The notes: generated by a model not told the origin, from the sequence alone. Positions 25,327-34,154 are shown, counted from the stretch's first letter. The stretch is DNA of 64,000 nt from Streptomyces fungicidicus (GCF_003665435.1 NZ_CP023407.1:6506501-6570500); one strand, 5' to 3'. A program made the numbers and translations.

Positions 25327-27372
25327 GTGTCCAAATTGACCGACGTGCCCAAACGGATCCTGATCGGGCGCGCACTGCGCAGTGACCGGCTCGGCGAAAC
25401 GCTCCTGCCGAAGCGTGTCGCGCTGCCCGTGTTCGCCTCCGACCCGCTCTCCTCCGTGGCGTACGCCCCCGGCGAGGTGCTGCTGGTCCTGTCCATCGCG
25501 GGCCTGTCGGCGTACCACTTCAGCCCCTGGATCGCCCTCGCGGTCGTCGTGCTGATGTTCACCGTGGTCGCCTCCTACCGCCAGAACGTCCGCGAGTACC
25601 CCAGCGGCGGCGGCGACTACGAGGTGGCCACCACCAACCTCGGCCCCAGGGCCGGCCTCACCGTCGCGAGCGCCCTGCTCGTCGACTACGTCCTCACCGT
25701 CGCCGTGTCGATCTCCTCCGGCATCGAGAACCTCGGCTCCGCGGTCCCCTTCGTCGTCGAGAACAAGGTGGCCTGCGCGATCGGCGTGATCGTGCTGCTG
25801 ACCCTGATGAACCTGCGCGGGGTGAAGGAGTCGGGCACCTTCTTCGCGATCCCCACCTACGTCTTCGTCACGGGCGTCTGCCTCATGATCGCCTGGGGCG
25901 CGTTCCGCGGCATCGTGCTCGGCGACGACATGCGGGCGCCGACCGCGGACTACGAGATCAAACCCGAGCACCCGGGCCTGGCCGGCTTCGCCCTGGTCTT
26001 CCTGCTGCTGCGCGCCTTCTCCTCCGGCTGCGCCGCGCTCACCGGTGTCGAGGCGATCTCCAACGGCGTACCGGCCTTCCGCAAGCCCAAGTCGCGCAAC
26101 GCGGCGACCACCCTCGCCATGATGGGCCTGCTCGCCGTCACCATGTTCTGCGGCATCATCGGGCTGGCCATGGCCACCGACGTCCGTATGGCCGAGAACC
26201 CCGCCACCGACCTGATCCACAACGGCGTCCCGCTCGGCGCGGGCTACGTCCAGGACCCGGTGATCTCCCAGGTCGCCGAGGCCGTCTTCGGCCACGGCAG
26301 CCTCCTGTTCATGGTCCTCGCCGCCGCCACCGCGCTGGTGCTGTTCCTCGCCGCGAACACCGCGTACAACGGCTTCCCGCTGCTGGGCTCGATCCTCGCC
26401 CAGGACCGCTACCTCCCCCGCCAGCTGCACACCCGCGGCGACCGCCTCGCCTTCTCCAACGGCATCGTGCTGCTCGCCGGCGCCGCCGGACTGCTGGTCT
26501 GGATCTACGGCGCCGACTCCACACGGCTGATCCAGCTGTACATCGTCGGCGTGTTCGTGTCCTTCACGCTCAGCCAGACCGGCATGGTCCGCCACTGGAA
26601 CCGGCTGCTGGCCACCGAGAAGGACCAGGCCAAGCGCCGCCACATGGTCCGCTCGCGGGCCATCAACACCTTCGGCGCCTTCTTCACCGGCCTGGTCCTG
26701 GTCGTCGTCCTCGTCACCAAGTTCAGCCACGGCGCCTGGGTCGCGCTGCTCGGCATGTGCATCTTCTACGCGACGATGACGGCGATCCGCAGGCACTACG
26801 ACCGGGTCGCCGAGGAGATCGCGGCCCCCGAGACCCCGGACGACGGCACGGTGCGGCCCTCCCGCGTCCACTCGGTAGTCCTGATCTCCAAGATCCACCG
26901 GCCCACGCTGCGCGCGCTCGCCTACGCCCGGCTGCTGCGCTCCGACACCCTGGAGGCGCTCAGCGTCAACGTGGACCCGGCCGAGACCAGGGCACTGCGC
27001 GAGGAGTGGGAACGGCGCGGCATCGAGGTGCCCCTCAAGGTGCTCGACTCCCCGTACCGGGAGGTCACCCGCCCGGTGATCGAGTACGTCAAGGGACTGC
27101 GCAAGGAGTCGCCGCGCGACGTGGTCTCCGTGATCATCCCCGAGTACGTGGTCGGCCACTGGTACGAGCACCTGCTGCACAACCAGAGCGCGCTGCGGCT
27201 CAAGGGCCGGCTGCTGTTCACACCGGGAGTCATGGTGACCTCGGTGCCGTACCAGCTGGAATCCTCCGAGGCCGCCAAGAGGCGGGCCCGCAGACGGCAG
27301 GACTGGTCCGCTCCCGGCTCGGTGCGCCGGGGCCCGAAGGAGCGGTCGAGGGACTCCTCCCCGCACACGTAG
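25327..27372 (+). CDS. KimA-like potassium permease (APC superfamily)
   Basis: The 681-residue protein has 12 transmembrane helices up to about residue 480 and a soluble C-terminal domain of about 190 residues. Blocks such as LPVFASDPLSSVAYAPGEVL, EYPSGGGDYEV, SSGCAALTGVEAISNGVPAF and LHNQSALRLKGRLL closely follow Bacillus KimA (YdaO), a proton-coupled potassium importer controlled by c-di-AMP. The family call rests on these recalled blocks. Potassium transport is therefore inferred, but the nearby KdpDE and TrkA genes agree. The GTG at 25327 is chosen because a -10 box lies eight bases ahead, indicating a leaderless message. Confidence 0.85.
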   Translation: MSKLTDVPKRILIGRALRSDRLGETLLPKRVALPVFASDPLSSVAYAPGEVLLVLSIAGLSAYHFSPWIALAVVVLMFTVVASYRQNVREYPSGGGDYEVATTNLGPRAGLTVASALLVDYVLTVAVSISSGIENLGSAVPFVVENKVACAIGVIVLLTLMNLRGVKESGTFFAIPTYVFVTGVCLMIAWGAFRGIVLGDDMRAPTADYEIKPEHPGLAGFALVFLLLRAFSSGCAALTGVEAISNGVPAFRKPKSRNAATTLAMMGLLAVTMFCGIIGLAMATDVRMAENPATDLIHNGVPLGAGYVQDPVISQVAEAVFGHGSLLFMVLAAATALVLFLAANTAYNGFPLLGSILAQDRYLPRQLHTRGDRLAFSNGIVLLAGAAGLLVWIYGADSTRLIQLYIVGVFVSFTLSQTGMVRHWNRLLATEKDQAKRRHMVRSRAINTFGAFFTGLVLVVVLVTKFSHGAWVALLGMCIFYATMTAIRRHYDRVAEEIAAPETPDDGTVRPSRVHSVVLISKIHRPTLRALAYARLLRSDTLEALSVNVDPAETRALREEWERRGIEVPLKVLDSPYREVTRPVIEYVKGLRKESPRDVVSVIIPEYVVGHWYEHLLHNQSALRLKGRLLFTPGVMVTSVPYQLESSEAAKRRARRRQDWSAPGSVRRGPKERSRDSSPHT

Positions 27373-27442
27373 ACTGGTGGGCTGTTGTCACGGGCCGCAG
27401 GGCCCGTCCCGCCCGTACCCGATGTTGTGGAGTCACCCCGCC

Positions 27443-28771
27443 ATGCAGGCAGAACCGAGGAAATCACTGGTGGGGGAGGAGTACGAGGTCGAGATCGGCC
27501 CCGTCGCCCACGGCGGCCACTGCATCGCCCGTACGTCGGAGGGCCAGGTCCTCTTCGTCCGCCACGCGCTGCCCGGTGAACGGGTCGTCGCGCAGGTCAC
27601 CGAGGGCGAGGAGGGGGCCCGCTTCCTGCGCGCGGACGCGGTGCGGGTGCTGGACGCCTCCAAGGACCGCATCGACGCCCCCTGTCCGTTCGCTGGCCCC
27701 GGCCGCTGCGGCGGCTGCGACTGGCAGCACGCCAAGCCGGGCGCGCAGCGCCGCATGAAGGGCGAGGTCGTCGCCGAGCAGCTGCAGCGGCTCGCCGGAC
27801 TCACCCCCGAGGAGGCCGGCTGGGACGGCACGGTGATGCCCGCCGAGGGCGACAAGGTCCCCGCGGGCCAGGTCCCGGCGTGGCGCACACGCGTGCAGTA
27901 CGCCGTCACCGCCGACGGCCGCGCGGGACTGCGCCGGCACCGGTCGCACGAGGTCGAGCCGATCGACCACTGCATGATCGCCGCGGAGGGTGTCAGCGAG
28001 CTGGGCATCGAGAAGCGGGACTGGACGGGCATGGACTCGGTCGAGGCGATCGCCGCGACCGGCTCCCAGGACCGGCAGGTCGTGCTGACCCCGAAGCCCG
28101 GCGCCCGGCTCCCCCTGGTCGAACTGGACCGCCCCGTCTCGGTCATGCGCGTCGACGAGCGCTCCGGCCAGCTGCACCGCGTCCACGGCCGCCCCTTCGT
28201 CCGCGAACGCGCCGACGGCCGCACCCACCGGGTCGCCGGCGGCGGCTTCTGGCAGGTCCACCCGAAGGCCGCCGACACCCTGGTCACCGCCGTCATGCAG
28301 GGCCTGCTGCCCCGCAAGGGCGAGATGGCCCTCGACCTGTACTGCGGCGTCGGCCTCTTCGCGGGCGCGCTGGCCGACCGGGTCGGCGAGACGGGCGCGG
28401 TGCTCGGCATCGAGTCCGGCAAGCGCGCGGTGGAGGACGCCCGCCACAACCTCGCGGACTTCCCCCGCGTCCGCATCGAGCAGGGCAAGGTCGACTCGGT
28501 CCTGCCCCGCACCGGCATCACCGACGTCGACCTCGTCGTCCTCGACCCGCCGCGGGCCGGCGCCGGCCGCAAGACGGTGGAGCACCTGTCGTCCCTGGGC
28601 GCCCGCAGGATCGCCTACGTGGCCTGCGACCCGGCGGCGCTCGCGCGTGACCTGGCGTACTTCCGGGACGGCGGGTACCGAGTGCGGACGCTGCGGGTGT
28701 TCGACCTGTTCCCGATGACTGCGCACGTTGAGTGCGTGGCGATTTTGGAGCCCGCCGCAAAGGGGCTCTGA
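27443..28771 (+). CDS. TRAM-domain class I RNA (uracil-C5) methyltransferase, TrmA/RumA type
   Basis: The 442-residue protein has an N-terminal TRAM domain and a four-cysteine iron-sulfur set (Cys81, Cys89 and Cys92 in RCGGCDWQH, and probably Cys177). SAM-binding motifs are ALDLYCGVGLFAGALA and VVLDPPRAGAG. The catalytic nucleophile Cys395 lies in YVACDPAALARDL. The last residues, FDLFPMTAHVECVAILEP, carry the conserved catalytic glutamate. Enzymes of this type make 5-methyluridine in rRNA or tRNA; the exact target is unknown. The 3' end appears to be an integration site, because the final codons recur at 43.15 and 49.81 kb. Confidence 0.9.
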   Translation: MQAEPRKSLVGEEYEVEIGPVAHGGHCIARTSEGQVLFVRHALPGERVVAQVTEGEEGARFLRADAVRVLDASKDRIDAPCPFAGPGRCGGCDWQHAKPGAQRRMKGEVVAEQLQRLAGLTPEEAGWDGTVMPAEGDKVPAGQVPAWRTRVQYAVTADGRAGLRRHRSHEVEPIDHCMIAAEGVSELGIEKRDWTGMDSVEAIAATGSQDRQVVLTPKPGARLPLVELDRPVSVMRVDERSGQLHRVHGRPFVRERADGRTHRVAGGGFWQVHPKAADTLVTAVMQGLLPRKGEMALDLYCGVGLFAGALADRVGETGAVLGIESGKRAVEDARHNLADFPRVRIEQGKVDSVLPRTGITDVDLVVLDPPRAGAGRKTVEHLSSLGARRIAYVACDPAALARDLAYFRDGGYRVRTLRVFDLFPMTAHVECVAILEPAAKGL

Positions 28772-28798
28772 CCTGCATTTTTCTTGGCTGGATCAGGA
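28700..28798 (+). repeat. Attachment-like repeat, copy 1 (methyltransferase 3' end)
   Basis: This stretch covers the last codons of the methyltransferase gene, from the FDLFPMT codons to the stop at 28769-28771. A tract after the stop has the pattern TGACCTG-N2-TTTTC-N3-GGCT-N3-TCAGG. Both parts recur at 43122-43227 and 49777-49868. It is interpreted as the left junction of an integrated segment. Confidence 0.7.
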
Positions 28799-28948
28799 GC
28801 GGCCTGTTGCGCTCGACCTGTTCTCCAAAGCGCACGACGTAGAGCTTGCGGACCGCTCGTGAAAGCCGCCTGACCTGGCGTTGCACGAGCGGTGCCGCGA
28901 TGTCGGCGTGGTCGGCCCTTCTCCTGGCGCGAAGGGAAACCGAAGGTC

Positions 28949-28967
28949 TTGACGCTCGGGTGACGCT
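28949..28967 (+). repeat. Paired TGACGCT repeat (candidate integrase arm site)
   Basis: TTGACGCTCGGGTGACGCT contains two direct TGACGCT units 11 bases apart. The same layout occurs at 43062-43080 and 43366-43384, each time within 200 bases of a methyltransferase tail copy. The arm-site role is an inference. Confidence 0.5.
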
Positions 28968-28989
28968 ATTTCTGAAGGGTCGTCACCGA

Positions 28990-29270
28990 CTGGGGAGGCA
29001 GGGCCCTGCCTCTCGCGCCCGATGAAGCAGGTTCTCTCTGCTCCAGGTAATCGTCGAGGGTGCCCTGACGGATCAGGTAGACGGTCAGGGACCGCAGGGT
29101 GCAGGGCGTCGACGCCCAGGTCGAGGATCATCAGGGCGCTGTCATTGGTGATGGCGAAGGCGCCGATCACACCGTCGACGGAACAGGTTGCGTTCAGGAG
29201 TCTGTGCGGGCGCCGCACCGGCACGGTCTGGAAGCTCGGCTCCGACCGCAGCTCGCCACCAGTCCGAGAG
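28990..29270 (-). pseudogene. Decayed coding remnant of unknown family
   Basis: On the minus strand a protein-like stretch contains VDGVIGAFAITNDSALMILD. It continues after a frame change into LRSLTVYLIRQGTLDDYLEQ. The codon bias and the continuation across frames suggest a real gene that lost its frame. I do not recognise the family. The surrounding 28772-29260 interval holds no intact gene. Confidence 0.4.
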
Positions 29271-29301
29271 GAGCCGATACTGTCCGTTGCCGGGTGACCC
29301 T

Positions 29302-29356
29302 TCGTGCAAGCGTTGCTGCCCCCGCTCGGCAGACCGGGGCAGCAACGCTTGCACGA
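29302..29356. repeat. 21-bp perfect inverted repeat with 13-base loop
   Basis: Left arm 29302-29322 (core GTGCAAGCGTTGCTGCCCC) is exactly complementary to right arm 29336-29356. It lies inside the IS5-type remnant. The arms are too long to be chance, but it is followed by no T-run. Confidence 0.75.
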
Positions 29357-29491
29357 TCGGCCGGTACTCAACGGGATCGTGTGGAGTTTCGGACCGGAAC
29401 GGCTTGGCAGGACGTGCCCGAGCGGTACGACTCCTGGGCCACATTGCACACCCGCTTCCGTCGATGGGTGAAAGGCGGCACCTTTCAGTGA
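29310..29491 (+). pseudogene. Truncated, frameshifted IS5-family transposase remnant
   Basis: The reading LLPPLGRPGQQRLHDRPVLN, leading into GIVW, then shifts frame to FRTGTAWQDVPERYDSWATL, leading into HTRFRRW. It follows the N-terminal insertion-element helix-turn-helix region of IS5-group DDE transposases. The frame ends in a stop at 29489-29491, and the catalytic domain is missing. Confidence 0.7.
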
Positions 29492-29515
29492 AAGGGGGTT
29501 CCGCCCCCCCGGGAC

Positions 29516-29772
29516 CTTGCGCCCACCGTCGCCGACCGGCTGATGAACCGGCTCCGCGCTCCCGCCACCAACCTGACCCGACGTGAGACCGAAGTCCTCT
29601 CACCGATCGCCGACGGACTGTCCGACCAGGCCATCGGCGCACGCCTCCACTTGACCGAAGGCACCGTCGATATCACCTGGCCTGCATCTATGCCAACCTC
29701 GGAACCGACTCGCGCACCGCCGCTGTGGCCACTGTCACCGCCATCGACGACCTCGGGCTCATCCGCCGCTGA
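29516..29772 (+). pseudogene. LuxR-family (NarL-type) response regulator C-terminal remnant
   Basis: The stretch encodes LAPTVADRLMNRLRAP and then the LuxR helix-turn-helix opening LTRRETEVLSPIADGLSDQA through LHLTEGTV. After GTVDI the frame shifts by one base. The other frame then continues HLACIYANLGTDSRTAAVAT and ends DDLGLIRR with a stop at 29770-29772. The receiver domain is absent. This is a 5'-truncated and frameshifted regulator gene. Confidence 0.75.
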
Positions 29773-30131
29773 ACAGTATGTGGTGGGCGGTGTTTCCGTT
29801 CTCCACGACTTCAGCGGCGTCCGGAGTTGTGGTGCTGGCTGGGCTTGGTGCCCGCTCCTCTGAACCCATGTGAACGCCCACGGCCAGTTCGAGCCGGACA
29901 CGCCCCCCGGACCTGGCCTCCGCCGCGGCCAGAATGCCCGGCCCCTGCACCTGGTCTGCCTACCTGTACAGGCGAGGGCGGTCCCTCGGAGCCACTGCCT
30001 GTAACTCCGAGGGGCCGCCCTTGGCCGACTCGGCGGTCACCGCGGACGCGGTGCGGTCAGGAGGCACCGTCTGCGTCATCAGGCGCGGCTCGGCCGAGCG
30101 AGTTATTCCGGCACCCGTGGGACCAGAAATG
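29773..30131. other. 359-base region without an intact gene
   Basis: I see no convincing gene, RNA or site here. Codon bias is weak in all frames. The interval separates the LuxR remnant from the monooxygenase gene and probably holds further decayed sequence. Confidence 0.4.
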
Positions 30132-30428
30132 TCAGCCCTGCGTGACCGCTTCGAAGACCGTGACGCGGTTGTCGTCGGAGAGCGAGTGGGTGGGGTCGGC
30201 GTGCGCGGCGCGGAATGCCTCCGACGAGGTGTAGGCGGTGAATGCGGCGTCGTCCTCGAAGTTGAGGACGGCCAGGTAGCCGTGTGCGCCCTTGCGGGGA
30301 CGCAGCAGCCGTGCGTTGCGCAGCCCCGGCACGTTGGAAAGGGTGGCGCGCATGCCGGCGGTGCAGTTGTTCTCGAACGCGCCCTGGGCGGGCGCGGCGA
30401 CGGTGAACTCGGTGACGGCGGTGATCAT
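30132..30428 (-). CDS. Antibiotic biosynthesis monooxygenase (ABM) domain protein
   Basis: The 98-residue protein is a single ferredoxin-like ABM domain with MITAVTEFTVAAPAQ, GLRNARLLRPRKGAHGYLAV and the C-terminal strand NRVTVFEAV. Such small dimeric proteins oxidise aromatic polyketides or degrade haem, and some have no catalysis. The substrate is unknown. It starts 118 bases after the MMPL gene in the same direction and may share its TetR-controlled transcript. Confidence 0.75.
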   Translation of the reverse strand: MITAVTEFTVAAPAQGAFENNCTAGMRATLSNVPGLRNARLLRPRKGAHGYLAVLNFEDDAAFTAYTSSEAFRAAHADPTHSLSDDNRVTVFEAVTQG

Positions 30429-30546
30429 TTCTGTCTTCTCTCGGTTGTTGGTGTGATGTCGGTGGCTGTCCCGCCCGGCCGGGGCCCGCACGGCGATGGC
30501 GGTGATGTGCACCGCGTGTCCGATCGAGTTCCGTTGCGGGGTGCGG

Positions 30547-33099
30547 TTACTGGGCTGGAGTTGGGCTCGGGTCCGCGGTCGGCTGAGGGAGCCTGCCTGT
30601 GCGGCGGGCCCAGATTTCGAACGCGATAGTCATGAACGGGGGTACGGCGGCCAGCAGGGCGAAGATCGTGGTCCGGCCCAGCCGCCACTTCAGCCGGATC
30701 GCGACCAGGACGGTCAGGGACACGTAGACGATGAAGGCGGCGCCGTGGAGGGTGCCGAAGATCCGTACGCCGAGTTCGGTGGTTTCGGGGATGTACTTGA
30801 GGTACATCCCGGCCAGCAGACCTGCCCACGTGCACGCTTCGATGATCGCGATCCAGGTGAACGCGCGCAGCAGACGGCTGGTGCCGGTTTCGGCAGCCCG
30901 TGCGGCCGGCGCGTCGGCGGAAGGCGGTTCGGAGGTGGGCGTGGAGGGTGTCTGCGGGGTGCCTGGGCGTGCGGGCCACAGGGCGCGGTTGCCGAGCAGG
31001 CGGACGATGGCGGGGACCAGGAGCGGGCGGATGAGGAAGGTGTCCAGCAGGATGCCGAAGGCCATGGCGAAGCCGAACTGGAACAGTTCGCGGATCGGCT
31101 GGGTCATCAGGACGGCGAAGGTCGCCGCGAGGATGAGGCCCGCGGAGGAGATGACGCCGCCGGTGCGTGTCAGGGCGGCGGTGATCGCCTTCGCTGGGGG
31201 CTGGGTGCGCAGTTCCTGCTTGAACCGGCTCATGATGAAGATGTTGTAGTCGACGCCGAGCGCGACGAGGAAGACGAAGATGTACGCGGTGACGCGGTTG
31301 CCGATGCCGTCGTCACCGAGGACGGTCACGGTGAAGAAGGTGGTGGCGCCCAGGGTGGCCAGGAACGACAGGATCAGGGTCGCGACCAGGTAGAGCGGGG
31401 CAAGGAGCGAGCGGAGCAGCAGGACGAGGACCGCGGTGACGAGAGCTAGGACCAGCAGCACGATGAGGGTCGTGTCGCGGTCGAGGGCGGAGCGGATGTC
31501 GGCGTTCTGCGCGGTCTCGCCGTCGATGAGCACCGTTGCGTCCTGGACGCCGGCGGCCTGGGCTGCGGATTGTGTGGCCTGCTTGAGGGGGCCGATCGCG
31601 TCGAGTGCCTTGGAGCTGTAGGGGTCGAGGTCGAGGATGACGTCGTAGAAGACGGTCTTGCCGTCCTTGCCCATGCGGGGGTCTGCGACACGGCTGACGT
31701 GATCGGTGTCGGTGAGCGCGGTGGCGATGTCGGCGGGTGCGGGGCTGGAGCGCAGGTTGTCCTGGGAATGGACGACGACGGTACTGGGGGCGATCTCGCC
31801 GGGCCCGAATTCCTCCCGAATGAAGTGCTGTCCGTGCTCCGACTCGGTGGCGGCGCGGAAGCCGCTGAGGGTGTTGAAGCTCTCCTGGTAGCCGAGCAGT
31901 CCCGCGCTCAGCACCACCAGGAGTGCGATCACGGCCGAGGCCACCTTGACGGGGGCCCGTGCGACCAGGGCGGCGATGCGGTGCCAGACGCCTGCGCCGC
32001 GACTGCGTTCGGCGGCCTTGTCCACGCCCCCGGGCCAGAAGACGCCCCTGCCCAGCAGGAGGACCAGGGCGGGGATCAAGGTGAACGCCACCAGCGCCAT
32101 GACGGCCACGCCCAGAGCGAGGTACGGTCCGAAGCCGTGAAGTGCCGGGGAGACGGCCACGAGCAGGGCAAACATGGCGAGCACGATGGTCGAGGCGCTG
32201 GCGAGGACGGACTCGGCGGTGCGGCGCACGGCGGCCTGCATCGCGCGGGCGCGGTCTGGCTCGTCGAGCAGGGTCTCGCGGTAGCGGGCGGTGATGATCA
32301 GCGCGTAGTCCGTGCCCACCCCGAACAGCAGCACGGTCATGATCGAGGCGGTCTGGGAGCTGACCGTGATGACTCCGGCGTCCGCGAGAATCGCGCCGAG
32401 CGTCTCCGCCACGCGCATAGCCACGCCCACGGCAAGAAGCGGCACGAGCGCCATCAGGGGCGAGCGGTAGATCGCCAGCAGGATGATCAGGACGAGCACG
32501 ACGGTGGCCAGCAGCAGGACTTTGTCACCGCCGCTGAAGACCTTCACGGTGTCGGTGGCGATCCCGGCGGGGCCGGTCACCGCGACGTCGGCGGGCCCGG
32601 CCCGGTCGGACGCGAGGGCACGCACCTCGTCGACCGCATTCTGGAAGGACTCGTCCGAGGGGCTGCCCTCCATGGGCACGATGACCAGCTGAGCACCGCG
32701 GTCCTGCGAGACCAACTCGGCCGCAGCGTTGGGAGCGGTCACCGTGGAGACCACGCTCACGACATGGTCGGGTCGGCTGGTTCCGGAAAGGGCCGAGGTG
32801 ATGGCGGCGACCGATTGCGTGGCGCTCTTCGCGGCGTCGGTGCCCTTGCCGCGGACCACGATGATCGCCGGCGTCGCGTCCTGGCCCGGAAGCTGGGCGC
32901 GGACGAGATCACGGGCCTTCATGGAGTCCGAGGCGGCGGGCGGCAGGTTGGCGGACGCGTTGTCCTCGACGGATTCCAGGGTCGGGGCGACCCCGGCGAG
33001 GAGGCCCGCGATCAGGACCCAGAAGGCCACCACCACGGCGGCGCGCTTCTTCGATCCCAGGAGACATCGCAGCAGAGCGGGGGAGTTCATCGGTTGCAT
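30547..33099 (-). CDS. MMPL/RND-type exporter fused to a DUF3817 domain
   Basis: The 850-residue protein has the two-fold MMPL layout: a helix near residue 20, an outer domain, helices near 190-360, a second outer domain, and helices near 520-690. GVGTDYALIITARYRE and ALGVDYNIFIMSRFKQ are the matching motifs in the two halves. After a Pro/Thr/Ser-rich linker near residue 720, the last 120 residues form a separate four-helix membrane unit (FTWIAIIEACTWAGLLAGMY, ELGVRIFGTLHGAAF) that matches DUF3817. MMPL proteins export lipids or drugs. A fusion to DUF3817 is unusual. The start has a GAAGG site. Confidence 0.88.
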   Translation of the reverse strand: MQPMNSPALLRCLLGSKKRAAVVVAFWVLIAGLLAGVAPTLESVEDNASANLPPAASDSMKARDLVRAQLPGQDATPAIIVVRGKGTDAAKSATQSVAAITSALSGTSRPDHVVSVVSTVTAPNAAAELVSQDRGAQLVIVPMEGSPSDESFQNAVDEVRALASDRAGPADVAVTGPAGIATDTVKVFSGGDKVLLLATVVLVLIILLAIYRSPLMALVPLLAVGVAMRVAETLGAILADAGVITVSSQTASIMTVLLFGVGTDYALIITARYRETLLDEPDRARAMQAAVRRTAESVLASASTIVLAMFALLVAVSPALHGFGPYLALGVAVMALVAFTLIPALVLLLGRGVFWPGGVDKAAERSRGAGVWHRIAALVARAPVKVASAVIALLVVLSAGLLGYQESFNTLSGFRAATESEHGQHFIREEFGPGEIAPSTVVVHSQDNLRSSPAPADIATALTDTDHVSRVADPRMGKDGKTVFYDVILDLDPYSSKALDAIGPLKQATQSAAQAAGVQDATVLIDGETAQNADIRSALDRDTTLIVLLVLALVTAVLVLLLRSLLAPLYLVATLILSFLATLGATTFFTVTVLGDDGIGNRVTAYIFVFLVALGVDYNIFIMSRFKQELRTQPPAKAITAALTRTGGVISSAGLILAATFAVLMTQPIRELFQFGFAMAFGILLDTFLIRPLLVPAIVRLLGNRALWPARPGTPQTPSTPTSEPPSADAPAARAAETGTSRLLRAFTWIAIIEACTWAGLLAGMYLKYIPETTELGVRIFGTLHGAAFIVYVSLTVLVAIRLKWRLGRTTIFALLAAVPPFMTIAFEIWARRTGRLPQPTADPSPTPAQ

Positions 33100-33129
33100 C
33101 GGGCAGCCTTCGGCAGGAAGTACGGACAG

Positions 33130-33156
33130 AACTTAGCGACAGGGTGTCTCTAAGTT
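33130..33156. promoter_or_regulatory. 27-base near-perfect palindromic operator
   Basis: AACTTAG-CGACA-GGG-TGTCT-CTAAGTT reads the same on both strands except at one pair and the three central bases. It lies between the divergent MMPL and TetR genes, 31 bases from the MMPL start and 88 from the TetR start, and is the likely TetR binding site. Confidence 0.8.
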
Positions 33157-33243
33157 GCGTCAAGCTAACACGCCCCCTCGGCCTCTCGGGCGTGGGGGTA
33201 GGTTGGCGGGAGACGGCACAGCGTCCGAGGTGAAGCGGAGAAA

Positions 33244-33840
33244 ATGCCCAAGATTGAAGCCGGCAGCGTCCGGGAGCACCGGGCGCAGCGGCTCGCGCAG
33301 CTGATCGACGCGGCCGAGGAGCTCCTGGAAGAGGGCGGTGCCGAAGCCCTCACAGCCGGAGCGGTTGCCGCGCGAGCCGGGATCGCCCGCAACAGCATCT
33401 ACCGCTACTTCAACTCCATCGACGACCTGCTCGAACTCGTCGTCACCCGCGAATTCCCCGCCTGGATCGACGCAGTGGAGCAGGCCATCGCGGCCGAGAC
33501 CACACCCGCCGCCCAGGCTGCCGCCTACGTCAGGGCCAACCTCGAACAGGCAGCTCGCGGCACCCACGGCTGGCGGGCCGCGCTCTCGCGCGACTCGCTC
33601 TCCCCGTCGGCGCGGGAGCGGGTGAGGAATCTGCACATCTCGCTACACGAGGCGCTCGCCCGGGTCGTGCGCGAACTGGGGCAGCCACAGCCCGAGCTGA
33701 CCGTGGCGGTGGTCCAAGCAGTCGTCGATGCGTGCATCCGCAGAATCGACCAAGGCGACGATCTGACAACCGTGTCCGACTTCGCGGCCGGAGCGACGCG
33801 TCGACTGCTCGCGGATGACGACTTGCCACATCACCCGTGA
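33244..33840 (+). CDS. TetR-family regulator of the MMPL exporter
   Basis: The 198-residue protein has an N-terminal TetR helix-turn-helix, about residues 12-60, containing GAVAARAGIARNSIYRYFNS. It has a typical all-helical ligand-binding part behind it. It is divergent from the MMPL-DUF3817 gene and shares a 27-base palindrome with it, so it probably represses both genes until an effector binds. The effector is unknown. Confidence 0.88.
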   Translation: MPKIEAGSVREHRAQRLAQLIDAAEELLEEGGAEALTAGAVAARAGIARNSIYRYFNSIDDLLELVVTREFPAWIDAVEQAIAAETTPAAQAAAYVRANLEQAARGTHGWRAALSRDSLSPSARERVRNLHISLHEALARVVRELGQPQPELTVAVVQAVVDACIRRIDQGDDLTTVSDFAAGATRRLLADDDLPHHP

Positions 33841-33954
33841 CGCACCCCGTCCAGGCGGCTCGCAGGCCCGTCGACAGCGAAGCCCCGGCAGAACGAGCCG
33901 GATCTTGAGCCGCACCGGACCGTGACGCAGACCGCTGGTGGCTCATGCCTCGTC

Positions 33955-34102
33955 TCATCCGATCTTGCCACCGGGCGGCCGACCGGTCAGTGCCCGACGC
34001 CCATCGATTACGAGGTCCACGACCCGAACCAGCGCGTTCAGTGCGTTGACGTTCGTGGTGCGCTCATTGGTCACCCGGCCTCTGGGGGTCACCAGCGCTT
34101 TT
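33955..34102 (-). pseudogene. Fragment resembling an IS110-type transposase
   Basis: The minus strand reads VTPRGRVTNERTTNVNALNA followed by LVRVVDLVIDGRRALTGR and a stop. This recalls the middle part of IS110 transposases, which carry an N-A-L-N-A-L-hydrophobic-R pattern. It lacks both ends. The assignment is tentative. Confidence 0.45.
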
Positions 34103-34154
34103 AGGGCACGAGACTCGACGGTGGCGCGTGATACCAGGCAGGCATCATGACCTT

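Noticed and set aside
25312..27366. Minus-strand open frame opposite the KimA-like permease
   Set aside because: Antisense shadow with His/Gln/Glu/Gly-rich sequence and no membrane or enzyme motifs.
31570..33153. Plus-strand open frame opposite the MMPL gene
   Set aside because: Antisense shadow. The minus strand carries both MMPL motif sets.
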